DNA from: Nocardia macrotermitis
GTDB lineage: Bacteria; Actinomycetota; Actinomycetes; Mycobacteriales; Mycobacteriaceae
Reading direction: 5' to 3'
Length of the DNA stretch: 64,000 nt
Assembly (NCBI RefSeq): GCF_009604405.1
Contig: NZ_WEGK01000004.1
Span: 310,001 to 374,000, forward strand
Position 1 is the stretch's first letter. Every line of letters begins with the position of its first letter. Positions 52,134 to 63,345 of this stretch are shown in pieces. The position numbers were made by a program, and so were the translations under genes. Under the pieces are notes generated by a model that ran no database searches, was not told the DNA's origin, and worked only from the letters and a program-made list of their open reading frames with translations.

Positions 52134-54275
52134 TTGAACGCACGTCAGGAGTACCGGCCCACCTACCAGACGAGCCTGGTCGACCCGTCGGACTTCTGGG
52201 GCGCGGCCGCGGCCGCTGTCAGCTGGGATGTTCCCCCCACACAGATCATCGAACCCGCCGCGCGCCCGACCGCGCGCTGGTTTCCGGACGCCCGCCTGAA
52301 CACCTCCTACAACGCACTCGATCGTCATGTGCGCGATATCACACCGTTAGAGCCCTCGACAGCGGCCGAACCGAGTCGTGATCACTTCGATACCGGATCG
52401 ACCTCCGATCGAGCCCCCGCCGATCTCGCCGCGGACTTCGAACCGACCGGTGGCCGCGCCGATCAGCCCGCCCTGATATACGACTCCGCTATGACGGGCG
52501 CCACAGTCGTCTACACCTATGCCGAACTACTCGCCGAGGTGGCGCAGTTCGCCGGGGCGATGCTGCGACTGGGTGTGCGCACCGGCGACCGCGTGGTCAT
52601 CTATATGCCGATGATCCCCGAGGCCGTCGTCGCGATGCTGGCCTGCGCGCGGATCGGGGCGGTGCATTCGGTGGTGTTCGGCGGATTCGCCGCGCACGAA
52701 CTGGCCGCCCGCATCGATGACGCCGAACCGGTGTTGATCATCACCGCCTCCGGCGGCCTGGAGCCGGGCAAGCGCCTGGAGTACCCGCCGATCGTGTTGC
52801 AGGCGCTGGATCTGGTGCGCACCGTCGCGCCCCGGCACGTGGTGGTCAAACAACGTCCGGGTTTCCCGGCCCTGCGTTTCGCGGCGCCGCAGCCCGCCAC
52901 CGAAAATCTCCCGGGTTCCGCGGAAAGTGTTGCCGCGCAATGGCTGGACTGGGAGGACATGATCGCCGACGCCGAACCGGCCGATCCGGTTCCGGTCGCG
53001 GCCACCGATCCGCTCTATATCCTCTACACCTCCGGCACCACCGGAAAACCCAAGGGCGTGGTGCGCGACAACGGCGGTCACGCGGTCGCGCTGATCTGGT
53101 CGATGCGCTACATCTACGACCTGGCCCCGGGCCGGGTCATGCTCACCACCTCCGATATCGGCTGGGTGGTCGGGCACTCCTACATCGTCTACGCGCCGCT
53201 GCTGATCGGCGCGACGACCGTGCTCTACGAGGGCAAACCCGTCGGCACCCCGGATCCGGGCGCGTACTGGCGGATGGTCGAGCAGCACAACGTGCACGTG
53301 ATGTTCACCGCGCCGACCGCGCTGCGCGCCATCCGCCGCGCCGATCCGGACGCGACCGCGGCCCGCCGCTACGATCTGTCCGGTCTGCGCGCCCTGTTCT
53401 GCGCCGGTGAGCGGCTGGATCCGGCCACCTTGGAATGGACCCGCGACGTGGTGCTGGCCGATCACCCGGACTGCCCGGTGGTGGACCACTGGTGGCAGAC
53501 CGAGACGGGCTGGCCGATCTGCGCGGATCCCCTTGGCCTGCAAGAACTTCCGATCAAATCCGGTTCGGCCTCGTTGCCGGTGCCCGGTTACCGGCTACGG
53601 GTGCTGGACTACGAGGGCGACGCGGTCGCCGCGGGCACCGAGGGCAATATCGTGATCGGCCTACCGCTACCCCCGGGCACACTCACCGGCCTGTGGGGTG
53701 ACGACGACAGATTCGTCCGCTCGTACCTGTCCGCCTTCCCCGGCCACTACCTGACCGGCGATTCGGGCTACTTCGACGAGGACGGGTACCTCTACGTCCT
53801 GGGCCGCAGCGACGACGTCATCAACATGGCCGGGCACCGCCTCTCGGCCGGGGGGATCGAGGCCGCGGTCGCCGGACATCCCGCCGTCGCCGAATGCGCC
53901 GTCATCGGCATCCCCGACGAACTCAAGGGCCAGCGCCCGATCGCGTACGTGGTGCTCAAATCCGACGGGGCCGGACAGACCGTCGAGATCGATCCGGAGG
54001 TGCTGCGCGCGGAGCTGACCGCCCGGGTGCGCGAGCAGATCGGCGCCATCGCGACGCTGTACGACGTCATCGTGGTGCAGGCGCTGCCCAAGACCCGCTC
54101 CGGCAAGATCCTGCGCAAGACCATGCGGCAGATCGTCGCCGGTGAGGAGTGGGAGATGCCCGCCACCATCGAGGATCCGGCGGTGCTGATCGCGCTGGAG
54201 GATCAGATCATCGCGGGCGATCGGCCCGAGGGTCCCGCCGACGCGAGCAACGACTCCCCCGTCCGGTCCTCATAG
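52134..54275 (+). CDS. Acyl-CoA synthetase, propionyl/acetyl-CoA synthetase type
   Basis: A 713-residue AMP-forming synthetase. The P-loop-like motif is LYILYTSGTTGKPKGVVRD, A5 is WWQTETGWPI, A7 is YLTGDSGYFDEDGYLYVLGRSDDVIN in part, and the acylation lysine site is PKTRSGKILRKTMRQI. The N-terminal AMP-cap (YQTSLVDPSDFWG) and general layout match propionyl-CoA synthetase PrpE and acetyl-CoA synthetase. A Ser/Asp-rich stretch at about residues 73-105 is longer than usual. The start is a TTG at 52134 with GGGAG about 12 bases upstream. It activates a short-chain acid to its CoA thioester. Confidence 0.9.
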   Translation: MNARQEYRPTYQTSLVDPSDFWGAAAAAVSWDVPPTQIIEPAARPTARWFPDARLNTSYNALDRHVRDITPLEPSTAAEPSRDHFDTGSTSDRAPADLAADFEPTGGRADQPALIYDSAMTGATVVYTYAELLAEVAQFAGAMLRLGVRTGDRVVIYMPMIPEAVVAMLACARIGAVHSVVFGGFAAHELAARIDDAEPVLIITASGGLEPGKRLEYPPIVLQALDLVRTVAPRHVVVKQRPGFPALRFAAPQPATENLPGSAESVAAQWLDWEDMIADAEPADPVPVAATDPLYILYTSGTTGKPKGVVRDNGGHAVALIWSMRYIYDLAPGRVMLTTSDIGWVVGHSYIVYAPLLIGATTVLYEGKPVGTPDPGAYWRMVEQHNVHVMFTAPTALRAIRRADPDATAARRYDLSGLRALFCAGERLDPATLEWTRDVVLADHPDCPVVDHWWQTETGWPICADPLGLQELPIKSGSASLPVPGYRLRVLDYEGDAVAAGTEGNIVIGLPLPPGTLTGLWGDDDRFVRSYLSAFPGHYLTGDSGYFDEDGYLYVLGRSDDVINMAGHRLSAGGIEAAVAGHPAVAECAVIGIPDELKGQRPIAYVVLKSDGAGQTVEIDPEVLRAELTARVREQIGAIATLYDVIVVQALPKTRSGKILRKTMRQIVAGEEWEMPATIEDPAVLIALEDQIIAGDRPEGPADASNDSPVRSS

Positions 54276-54354
54276 TCTTCTCAGGATCGGTTCACAGCTG
54301 TCCCATAGCGTGTTCCTAAGGTTTCGACTGTTTCCCCGAGCCGAAGGAATGCAC

Positions 54355-54744
54355 ATGATCAACTCGCGTAACCGCCGCCGCACCGGAACCGTCCTCGCGA
54401 TCGGCGGCCTGGCCACCGTCGCCGCCCTGCTCTCCCCCGGCCTCGCCGCGGCCGCGCCGATGGATATGGTTGCGCCCCTTCTCGATTCGACCTGCACCTT
54501 CGATCAGGTGGATCGCGCGCTGCACGCGAAGAATCCGCAGCTGGCCTCGATCCTGGACCAGAATCCCAGTCAGAAGGCGCAGCTGCGGGCGAAGTTCAAC
54601 GAGCCGATCCAGCAGCGTCACGCGGAGGCGCAGCAGTATCTGGCCCAGCACCCCGAGATGCAACAGCAGGCGCAGAACGATCCGCGGGCCTCCGGCCTGA
54701 GCAAGACCATCCAGGCCGTCGCGGACAGCTGCCACAACTACTGA
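54355..54744 (+). CDS. Hemophore-related secreted protein
   Basis: A 129-residue exported protein. A basic N-terminus ([10 protein letters not shown]) and hydrophobic stretch ending SPGLAAAAP form a signal peptide. The mature part is helical with two cysteines, [11 protein letters not shown] near its start and SCHNY at its end, spaced as in the haem-binding Rv0203/hemophore-related family of mycobacteria. It may bind or carry haem outside the membrane. ATG 54355 has GAAGGA at a 6-base spacing; ATG 54349 overlaps that site. A TAGCGT -10-like box lies about 35 bases upstream. It is followed by the prrAB pair. Confidence 0.82.
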   Translation: MINSRNRRRTGTVLAIGGLATVAALLSPGLAAAAPMDMVAPLLDSTCTFDQVDRALHAKNPQLASILDQNPSQKAQLRAKFNEPIQQRHAEAQQYLAQHPEMQQQAQNDPRASGLSKTIQAVADSCHNY

Positions 54745-54784
54745 CGATCGTTGTTCCCGGGCCCGGCCCGCCCGCCCGTGCAGA

Positions 54785-55495
54785 ATGGGACTGGTGACGA
54801 GCCACGACACTCCGACGGTTCTGCTGGTCGACGACGACGAGGATCTATTGGCCTCGGTCGAGCGCGGCCTGCGGCTGTCCGGGTTCCGGGTGATCATCGC
54901 CCGTGACGGCGCACAGGCGCTGCGCAGCGTCACCGAGCAGGCCCCCGACGCGCTCGTCCTGGACATGAACATGCCGGTCCTGGACGGCGCGGGGGTGGTC
55001 ACGGCGCTGCGGGCGATGGGCAACGAGGTGCCGATCTGCGTGCTGTCCGCGCGCAATTCGGTGGACGACCGGATCGCCGGACTGGAGTCCGGCGCCGACG
55101 ACTATCTGGTCAAGCCCTTCGTGCTGGCCGAACTGGTGGCCCGGATCCGGGCGCTGCTGCGCCGCACCGACACCGCCGTGCCGCTGGCCCCGGGCGCGAT
55201 CACCGTGGGACCGCTCGAGATCGATGAGGCCGGTTATCGCGCCCTGCTCGACGGTCGCGAAATCGAGCTCACCAAAAGGGAATTCGAACTGCTGTCGACC
55301 CTGGCCCGCAATGCCGGAGTGGTGTTGAGCCGGGAGCGGCTGCTCGAATTGGTGTGGGGTTACGACTTCGCGGCCGATACCAATGTGGTCGACGTCTTCG
55401 TCGGCTATCTGCGTCGCAAACTCGAGGCCGACGGCACGCCGCGACTACTGCACACCATCCGCGGCGTCGGTTTCGTGCTGCGAGCGCCGAAGTGA
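54785..55495 (+). CDS. prrA: Response regulator PrrA
   Basis: A 236-residue OmpR-family regulator, closely following mycobacterial PrrA. The receiver domain has the acidic pocket DDDED, the phospho-acceptor Asp in [11 protein letters not shown], and Lys in YLVKPF. The C-terminal winged helix ends [20 protein letters not shown], almost identical to PrrA. ATG 54785 is used; the GTG at 54794 is 7 bases after a CAGAAT box and could be a leaderless start. The stop overlaps the prrB GTG by 4 bases. PrrAB is essential in M. tuberculosis and controls respiration and nitrogen response. Confidence 0.93.
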   Translation: MGLVTSHDTPTVLLVDDDEDLLASVERGLRLSGFRVIIARDGAQALRSVTEQAPDALVLDMNMPVLDGAGVVTALRAMGNEVPICVLSARNSVDDRIAGLESGADDYLVKPFVLAELVARIRALLRRTDTAVPLAPGAITVGPLEIDEAGYRALLDGREIELTKREFELLSTLARNAGVVLSRERLLELVWGYDFAADTNVVDVFVGYLRRKLEADGTPRLLHTIRGVGFVLRAPK

Positions 55496-56838
55496 ACGAC
55501 GCGCCGCGGCCCCGCCGGCAACGCCGCTCCTATTCTCTGCGCACCCGCGTCGCGGCCGCGGCCGCCCTGGGCGCGATCATCCTCACCGCGCTGCTGGGCT
55601 GGCTGTCCATCGTGGCCATCCAGCGCAACGCGATCACCCAGGCCGATCAGGAATTGAATGTGGCCTCGCGGATCGTGTTGATGCAGCCGGTGATCGCGGC
55701 GGGTGTGCTGTCGGTGGTCACCCCGAGCCGGGATCTGGTGGTGACCGTCCGCGACAACGGCGAGGTCGCGGCCTCGACCCTGATGCGGCTGCCGAAACTG
55801 GATCCGGGTTCGCACACCGTCACCATCGACGACACCCCGTACCGGATCATGACCACGACCGAGAATCAGCAGCCCGGCCGCGTGGTCTCGATGGGTATTC
55901 CGCTGAACGACGCCTATCACGCGACCGGTCAGCAACGTCGCTGGGTGTTGTCCGCGGCCGGCCTGGCGATGGTCGCCGCGGCGGCGCTGGGCTGGATGTT
56001 CGGCGGCCGGGCGGTGCGGCCGATCGTGGATCTGACCCGGCAGGTCGGCGAGCACAGCGGGACCGGTGAGAGCCGCGCCCCGGTGAACGGCTCGGGCGTG
56101 CGTGAGGCCGAACAGCTTGCCGACGCGGTGAATTCGCTGTTGGAACGGGTGCGCGCCGCACAGGCGGAAACGGCCGCGGCCCTGGAGACCGCCCGCGATT
56201 TCGCCGCGGTCTCCGCCCACGAACTGCGCACCCCGCTCACGGCGATGCGCACCGATCTCGAGGTGCTGCGCACCCTGGACCTGGACGCGGAGCAACGCGC
56301 CGAAATCCTCGCCGACCTGCAACGCAGTGAAACCCGCGTGGAGGCGACCCTGGCCGCCCTCGAGCGCCTCGCCGCCGGTGAACTCACCAACGAGCGCGAT
56401 CACGTGGAAACCGATGTCGGCGATCTGATCGATCAGTCCGCGCACGACGCCATGCGGCACTTCCCGGAACTGACCGTGACCATCGATACCGATCCGGAAC
56501 TGATCATCTGCGGCCTGCCCACCGGACTGCGCCTGGCGATCGACAACGCGCTCACCAATTCGGCCCGGCACGGCGGCGCGACCCGGGCGCTGGTCGCCGC
56601 GCACCGCACCCCCGCCGGCGTGGTGATCTCGGTCGACGACGACGGCTCCGGCATCCCCGCCGACGAACGCGACGCGGTCTTCCAGCGCTTCATCCGGGGC
56701 AGCCGGGCCACCAAGGGCGGTTCCGGTCTGGGCCTGGCACTGGTCGCCCAGCAGGCCCAGTTGCACGGCGGGCGAGCCTATTTCGAGGACAGCACCCTGG
56801 GTGGTGTGCGGCTGGTGCTGGAATTCCCGGACCGGTGA
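55492..56838 (+). CDS. prrB: Sensor histidine kinase PrrB
   Basis: A 448-residue membrane kinase. Two membrane helices (about 18-42 and 143-165) enclose a periplasmic sensor of about 100 residues; HAMP follows. The phospho-acceptor histidine is in [19 protein letters not shown], the N box is [14 protein letters not shown], and the ATP lid is [11 protein letters not shown] with [12 protein letters not shown]. It phosphorylates PrrA, whose gene it overlaps. It converges on the FKBP gene; a 12-bp palindrome ACCCGCGCGGGT lies between them at 56841-56852. Confidence 0.93.
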   Translation: MNDAPRPRRQRRSYSLRTRVAAAAALGAIILTALLGWLSIVAIQRNAITQADQELNVASRIVLMQPVIAAGVLSVVTPSRDLVVTVRDNGEVAASTLMRLPKLDPGSHTVTIDDTPYRIMTTTENQQPGRVVSMGIPLNDAYHATGQQRRWVLSAAGLAMVAAAALGWMFGGRAVRPIVDLTRQVGEHSGTGESRAPVNGSGVREAEQLADAVNSLLERVRAAQAETAAALETARDFAAVSAHELRTPLTAMRTDLEVLRTLDLDAEQRAEILADLQRSETRVEATLAALERLAAGELTNERDHVETDVGDLIDQSAHDAMRHFPELTVTIDTDPELIICGLPTGLRLAIDNALTNSARHGGATRALVAAHRTPAGVVISVDDDGSGIPADERDAVFQRFIRGSRATKGGSGLGLALVAQQAQLHGGRAYFEDSTLGGVRLVLEFPDR

Positions 56839-56875
56839 TCACCCGCGCGGGTCCGGGCCGAGTGGTTCCGAACGT

Positions 56876-57238
56876 CTAGTTGACGACGTTCAGCAGGTCG
56901 ATGACGAAGACCAGCGTCTTGCCCGAGAGCGGATGCCCCGCCCCGGCCGGACCGTACGCCTGCTCCGGCGGAATGGTGAGCTGTCGGCGACCGCCGACCT
57001 TCATCCCCGGAATGCCCTCCTGCCAGCCCTGGATCAGGCCACGCAGCGGGAAGGTGATGGATTCGCCACGGCCCCACGAGGAGTCGAATTCCTCGCCGGT
57101 GTCGTATTCCACGCCCACGTAGTGCACCTCGACGGTGCCGCCGGGAGCCGCCTGGGCGCCCTCACCCTCGACAAGGTCCTTGACCACCAGAGTGCTCGGC
57201 GCCGGGCCGTCCTGGAATTCGACTTCGGGCTTGGTCAT
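56876..57238 (-). CDS. FKBP-type peptidyl-prolyl isomerase
   Basis: A 120-residue cytosolic FKBP. The domain fills residues 25-118 with VHYVGVEYDTGEEFDSSW, SITFPLRGLIQGWQEGIPGM and the rapamycin-pocket region GRRQLTIPPEQAYG, ending FVIDLLNVV. It speeds cis-trans isomerisation at proline during protein folding. ATG 57238 has GAGGAC upstream; the frame stays open far upstream only because it reads through the intergenic repeat. It is divergent from the TrmH gene, with the repeat element between them. Confidence 0.93.
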   Translation of the reverse strand: MTKPEVEFQDGPAPSTLVVKDLVEGEGAQAAPGGTVEVHYVGVEYDTGEEFDSSWGRGESITFPLRGLIQGWQEGIPGMKVGGRRQLTIPPEQAYGPAGAGHPLSGKTLVFVIDLLNVVN

Positions 57239-57339
57239 GCGTCCTCTTCCGCTCGTTGGGTTGGCCGACGCCGACAGATCGGCGAAACGGCCAATTAACT
57301 GTTCACCATATCGTTGCTCACGAAACCCGAAACTTGGTG

Positions 57340-57713
57340 CGGGCTGTGTCACCGGCCTCCGCTCGGCCCCAGCGGGCCGGAAACCTCCCGAAGGCTCGAC
57401 TCTTCCCTCGCCCGCTGTGTCTTCGGCCTCCGCTTCGCTCCGGCGGGGACAGCGCCTTTGGCCTCCGCTCCGCTCCGGCGGGTCGGGGCCCCCTAAGGCT
57501 CGATTCTTCCCTCCTCCGCTCCTCCGCTGTGTCTTCTGCCTCCGCTCCGCTCCGGCGGGTCGGGGCCCCCGAAGGCTCGATTCTTCCCTCCTCCGCTCCT
57601 CCGCTTCGCTCCCCCGCTCCGTCAGTCCAGAATCGAGCCGGGCCCCGACCCTTGCAGTCGGCGTTATCCGGAGTTGGCGGAACTGGATGACCACAGGGGT
57701 CGGCGTTGTCCAT
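57340..57713. repeat. Complex intergenic repeat, copy B
   Basis: Full monomers begin GCCTCCGC at 57461 and 57538 (77-bp period), with degenerate or truncated units at about 57357 and 57425. The closing arm AGAATCGAGCC-GGGCCCCGACCC is at 57629-57651, followed by the same flank TTGCAGTCGGCGTTATCCGG. About 170 bases from 57530 on are almost identical to copy A. The element lies in the divergent promoter space between FKBP and TrmH genes. No gene is encoded in it. Confidence 0.85.
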
Positions 57714-57735
57714 GTCAGTGGCAGGATTGGGCACC

Positions 57736-58539
57736 GTGGCCGACGTGATCGATATCGAAGACCCCGCAGACCCGCGGGTCGCGGCGTTTCGCGACCTCAA
57801 ATCCGCGGACCGGCGGCCGGATCTGCCCGGACGGCAGGGGTATGTGATCGCCGAGGGGGTCGTGGTGGTGCAGCGGATGCTGGGGTCGCGGTTCGCGCCG
57901 TTCGGTTTGCTGGGGGTCGGGCGGCGGTACGAGGAGTTGGCCGGGGATCTCGACGGCCGGGATGTGCCGTACTACCGGGCGAGCGCCGAGGTGATGGCCG
58001 AGATCGTCGGATTCCATCTCAATCGCGGGGTGCTGGCCGCGGCGCGGCGGCCCGCCGAACCGGAGCTGGCGGAGATCCTGGCCTCGGCGCGCACGGTCGC
58101 GGTGCTCGAGGGCGTCAACGATCACGAGAACATCGGCTCGATCTTCCGCAACGCGGCCGGGCTCGGCGCGGACGCGGTGCTGTTCGGCGACCGCTGCGCG
58201 GATCCGCTGTACCGGCGCGCGGTGCGGGTGTCGATGGGACATGTGCTGCGGGTGCCGTTCGCCCGCCTCCCGACCTGGCCGGACAGCCTGGAATTATTGC
58301 GCGACAAGGGTTTTCAGATCGTCGCATTGACGCCGGAGCCGTCCGCGACCACACTGGCTCGCGCGCTGACCGGTGACCGGGTGGCGCTGCTGCTCGGGGC
58401 AGAGGGCCCGGGACTGACCGAAACGGCCATGGCCGCCACCGACATTCGCGCCCGCATCCCGATGACGCCGGGCACCGATTCGCTGAACGTGGCCACCGCC
58501 GCCGCGATGGCCTTCTACGAAAGGGTGCGCAACTCGTGA
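57736..58539 (+). CDS. TrmH/SpoU family RNA methyltransferase
   Basis: A 267-residue 2'-O-methyltransferase of the SPOUT knot class. Motif 1 is LEGVNDHENIGSIFRNAAG, motif 2 LLLGAEGPGL and motif 3 IPMTPGTDSLNVATAAA. An N-terminal substrate-binding domain of about 110 residues precedes it. It methylates rRNA or tRNA using SAM. GTG 57736 is preferred over ATG 57712 because the latter lies at the edge of the repeat element, and a CAGGAT box 8 bases before the GTG allows a leaderless start. Its stop overlaps the DUF2537 start. It corresponds in position to Rv0881. Confidence 0.87.
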   Translation: MADVIDIEDPADPRVAAFRDLKSADRRPDLPGRQGYVIAEGVVVVQRMLGSRFAPFGLLGVGRRYEELAGDLDGRDVPYYRASAEVMAEIVGFHLNRGVLAAARRPAEPELAEILASARTVAVLEGVNDHENIGSIFRNAAGLGADAVLFGDRCADPLYRRAVRVSMGHVLRVPFARLPTWPDSLELLRDKGFQIVALTPEPSATTLARALTGDRVALLLGAEGPGLTETAMAATDIRARIPMTPGTDSLNVATAAAMAFYERVRNS

Positions 58540-58838
58540 ACCAACCTCCGAGCGCCCGCTACGGCGGCTATTCCGAACCGACGCCGTGGGCCGCCGGAAT
58601 CGCGGTGTCCGTACTGGTCGCCCTGCTCGCCACGGCCGGAGTGTACGCGTTCGGAGCCGCACTGGCACAGGTCCATTGGACGCTGGCCGTCGCGGTGAAC
58701 CTGGTCGCGGCCGGTGGCGCGGCCCCGAGCGCGTGGCGCTGGCGCACCGCGCCGGTGATCCGGTGGATCCTGCTGGGCGTGGCCGTCGGCGTCGTGCTGG
58801 GCTGGATCGCCCTGTTGATCGTCGCGCTCTCGTCCTGA
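58536..58838 (+). CDS. DUF2537 small membrane protein
   Basis: A 100-residue protein with a polar N-terminus and three hydrophobic segments at about residues 18-40, 47-60 and 74-97. Its GTG overlaps the methyltransferase stop as GTGA. It resembles the DUF2537 family, with Rv0882 as the likely M. tuberculosis counterpart by position and size. Function unknown. Its stop codon almost touches that of the next, convergent gene. Confidence 0.75.
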   Translation: MNQPPSARYGGYSEPTPWAAGIAVSVLVALLATAGVYAFGAALAQVHWTLAVAVNLVAAGGAAPSAWRWRTAPVIRWILLGVAVGVVLGWIALLIVALSS

Positions 58839-58839
58839 C

Positions 58840-59589
58840 TCACGCCTGCGCGCGCACCCGATCGCCGGATCTGCCACGCAGCCAACCGAACCAGCGCCCG
58901 CCGCCGTGCGACTCCAACTTCGGCTCCTCGGGCCGGATCACCACCGGCGCCTGCCCCTTCGGAAACAGACTGAATCCGCAGACCGGCACGTCGGCGGGTT
59001 CGAGCGGGCCGCCGTGATCACCACCGCGATAGTGGAATCCGAGCCATTCGGCATTGGCCCCATCGGCGAATTCGGTCGGATCGAAGGGCAGGGTTTGCGG
59101 GTCCGGGAATTCGCCGGGCAGCAAACGCAGCGGATGCTCCCCCGCCCAGTACGAGCGCTCCCACACCTGCGGCAACCCCTCGTCCTCGAGGATGTCGACC
59201 CGGGTGGAACTGAACGAGCGCCGGAATTCCCCACGCTCCCAATGCGCGAACGCACCCCAGCCGTGCGCGACGTCGTAGGAGATCAGATAGGTGTGCTCGG
59301 AGGCCAGCGGCCGGACCAGCAACTCCGGCAGCCGCGTCGGGCGGGCCACCGCGGCCTGGGTCGTGCACACCACGGTGACGCCGGGATAGCAGCCGATGTA
59401 GATCGAACCGGGATCGGGCCCGGCCCAGACCTTCATACTGCCGGAGGCGGCCGGGACCACATCCAGGTCGGGATTGAGTTGGCGGGCCAGGGCCAGCGCG
59501 GCGGCCGGATCCGGATCCGGATGATCGCGGAGCACCGCGACCGGGTCGGATGCATCGACGTACCAGAGGGACGAAGCAGTGGACGGCAC
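58840..59589 (-). CDS. DUF6928-like conserved protein
   Basis: A 249-residue cytosolic protein without membrane segments or catalytic motifs that I recognise. It begins WYVDASDPVAVLRDHPDPDP and contains a Trp/Gly-rich centre (AHGWGAFAHWERGEFRRSFS) and a C-terminal GFSLFPKGQ. This layout resembles the actinobacterial DUF6928 family; the match is from memory. GTG 59589 has GGGAGGT upstream; a longer frame would add an unlikely N-terminus. It converges on DUF2537. The interval 59590-59852 to the sepH stop holds no gene. Confidence 0.65.
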   Translation of the reverse strand: MPSTASSLWYVDASDPVAVLRDHPDPDPAAALALARQLNPDLDVVPAASGSMKVWAGPDPGSIYIGCYPGVTVVCTTQAAVARPTRLPELLVRPLASEHTYLISYDVAHGWGAFAHWERGEFRRSFSSTRVDILEDEGLPQVWERSYWAGEHPLRLLPGEFPDPQTLPFDPTEFADGANAEWLGFHYRGGDHGGPLEPADVPVCGFSLFPKGQAPVVIRPEEPKLESHGGGRWFGWLRGRSGDRVRAQA

Positions 59590-59852
59590 TTGCGACACCT
59601 CCCGATTCTCGTACGGGTAAGCATAGCTACCTCGCAGCAATCACGGTGTCCATGACGTCCGACCTCGTGATCTGCCCGGTGCCCACCCCGAACAACTAGG
59701 GGCTCACAGAAAAATCTACTCTCCGGCACACCGAAACGGTGCACTTCGGATCAGGTACGCGCGTGTCAAGAGGGGTTTCGCCAACCGCATCCGGTCTTGT
59801 GCTATCGGGCAAACTCCCGGGAATCCGATCTCGAATCCGGTGTGGCGCTGGA

Positions 59853-61064
59853 TCAGTGACCCGAGCTGCGCACGCCCAGCAGCACGTCCTCCCAGGACGG
59901 CATGGGCGCCTTGCCCCGCTTGGCCTTGGGCCGGGCCTGCTTGGCGGGCGGCTTGCTCTCCTCCGCGGCGGGCTGCGCGCCGGTGGACTTCGCGGCCGCG
60001 GCGGGCGTCGACTTGGCCGCGGGCGCGGGCGTCGACTTCGCGGCGGCGGGGGCCGGAGCCTTCGCGGCCGGAGCGGCGGGTTTGGCCGGTTCGGCGGGCT
60101 TGGTCACCTTCGCGGCCGCGGGCTGCGCGCGTTCGGGGGCAGGTGCGGGTGCGGGCTCGGCCACCTCCCGCGACGGCGGCGCGGCCGGAGTCGGCTGTTC
60201 ACGCTGCTCCCGCGCGGGCGCGGCGTACTCGGCGGCTGGCGCCTGCGGTTCCCGTGCCGGTGCGGGCGGGGTGGCCGGAGCCGACTTGGCCGCCACCGGC
60301 ACCGAACTGCCACCGACGGCACGCTTCTCGAAGTACTCCTCGGCCTCGGCCTCGCGCTCGGTGACCGCGGCGGGCTCCTCGCGCGGCGGCGGCGTCGGCG
60401 CGACCGGCGTGACGGGCTCGACCGGTGCGGGCTGTTCGGCCGCGGGCTCGGGCAGGATCGTCGCCAGGCCGCGCAGCGCCCGGCCGAAATCGGGATCGAC
60501 CAGGTCGTTGGCCGGATCGTCCAGCGGCGTCACCGAACCGCCGTGCGCGTCGGGCTGGAAACGCCAGTGCGCGGCGATCACCGAACGCCCTGCCTGCCAC
60601 TGCAATTGGGCGACCCAGTAGCCCTTCTCGTCCTTCCAGGCATCCCATTCGGCGATATCGATGTTGTGGCCGCGCTCGGCGAAGGCGGCCGAAACCACAT
60701 CGATGAGAGTTTCCACGGCCGGACCGTCCTTGCGGACCGGATGCGCCTTCTGCGCCAACTCGGCGGCTCGCGCGCGCTCCAACAGCACCGGATAGGCGAA
60801 CCGCTCGACGCGGCTCAGCGGCATTCCGGATTCCTCGGTCACCTGCTCGACGGAGGCGCCGGCACGGATACGGGCCTGGATATCGCGAGGACGCATGGTT
60901 GCCTCCGTTTCGATCTCGATCTGGCCGAATCGGGCGAGGTCTCCTCGGGCGGCAGCGCGCAGTTTCTCGTCGGCGGCGAGCCGATACTTGGTTCCGGACT
61001 CGGGATCGATGCACACGATGTGCGCGGAATCGGGCGTCAAACCGATCACTCGAAGCTCACGCAC
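59853..61064 (-). CDS. sepH: Septation protein SepH
   Basis: A 403-residue protein matching the SepH/DUF3071 family, which binds FtsZ and promotes Z-ring assembly in actinobacteria. The N-terminal domain (about 1-190) has MRELRVIGLTPDSAHIVC and a helix-turn-helix-like RIRAGASVEQVTEESGM. A long Ala/Pro/Lys-rich linker (about 205-380) follows, then a short conserved C-terminus MPSWEDVLLGVRSSGH. The linker contains repeated AKSTPA units. GTG 61064 has GGGAGGT upstream. It is downstream of serC on the same strand, as in mycobacteria. Confidence 0.9.
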   Translation of the reverse strand: MRELRVIGLTPDSAHIVCIDPESGTKYRLAADEKLRAAARGDLARFGQIEIETEATMRPRDIQARIRAGASVEQVTEESGMPLSRVERFAYPVLLERARAAELAQKAHPVRKDGPAVETLIDVVSAAFAERGHNIDIAEWDAWKDEKGYWVAQLQWQAGRSVIAAHWRFQPDAHGGSVTPLDDPANDLVDPDFGRALRGLATILPEPAAEQPAPVEPVTPVAPTPPPREEPAAVTEREAEAEEYFEKRAVGGSSVPVAAKSAPATPPAPAREPQAPAAEYAAPAREQREQPTPAAPPSREVAEPAPAPAPERAQPAAAKVTKPAEPAKPAAPAAKAPAPAAAKSTPAPAAKSTPAAAAKSTGAQPAAEESKPPAKQARPKAKRGKAPMPSWEDVLLGVRSSGH

Positions 61065-61164
61065 CGGTTACCTCCCTTTATCGCCGCGTTCATCACAGCA
61101 AGGCTCGCGACACCGCCCACGTTCTGGAACAGTAGTGCACTTCTGAGATTCATGTGGCAGGACA

Positions 61165-61200
61165 CGCGCGCGGAAATCTCTCGGCAGACTTCCGCGCGCG
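61165..61200 (-). terminator. Terminator after serC
   Basis: CGCGCGCGGAA at 61165-61175 pairs perfectly with TTCCGCGCGCG at 61190-61200 around a 14-base loop. It lies 114 bases past the serC stop and before the sepH start, so it probably ends the serC message. Confidence 0.65.
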
Positions 61201-61313
61201 CTATCGTGTTCAATTCAGCCCGCTTCGATCAGCATGTCCGCGACCGGGCCGGATCGCCATTCGATGGCCGAAATCCGCTGACGAAACATCCCGGCGCCCC
61301 CTGCTGTATGTGC

Positions 61314-63336
<2,023 letters not shown>

Positions 63337-63345
63337 CCGCGCGCG

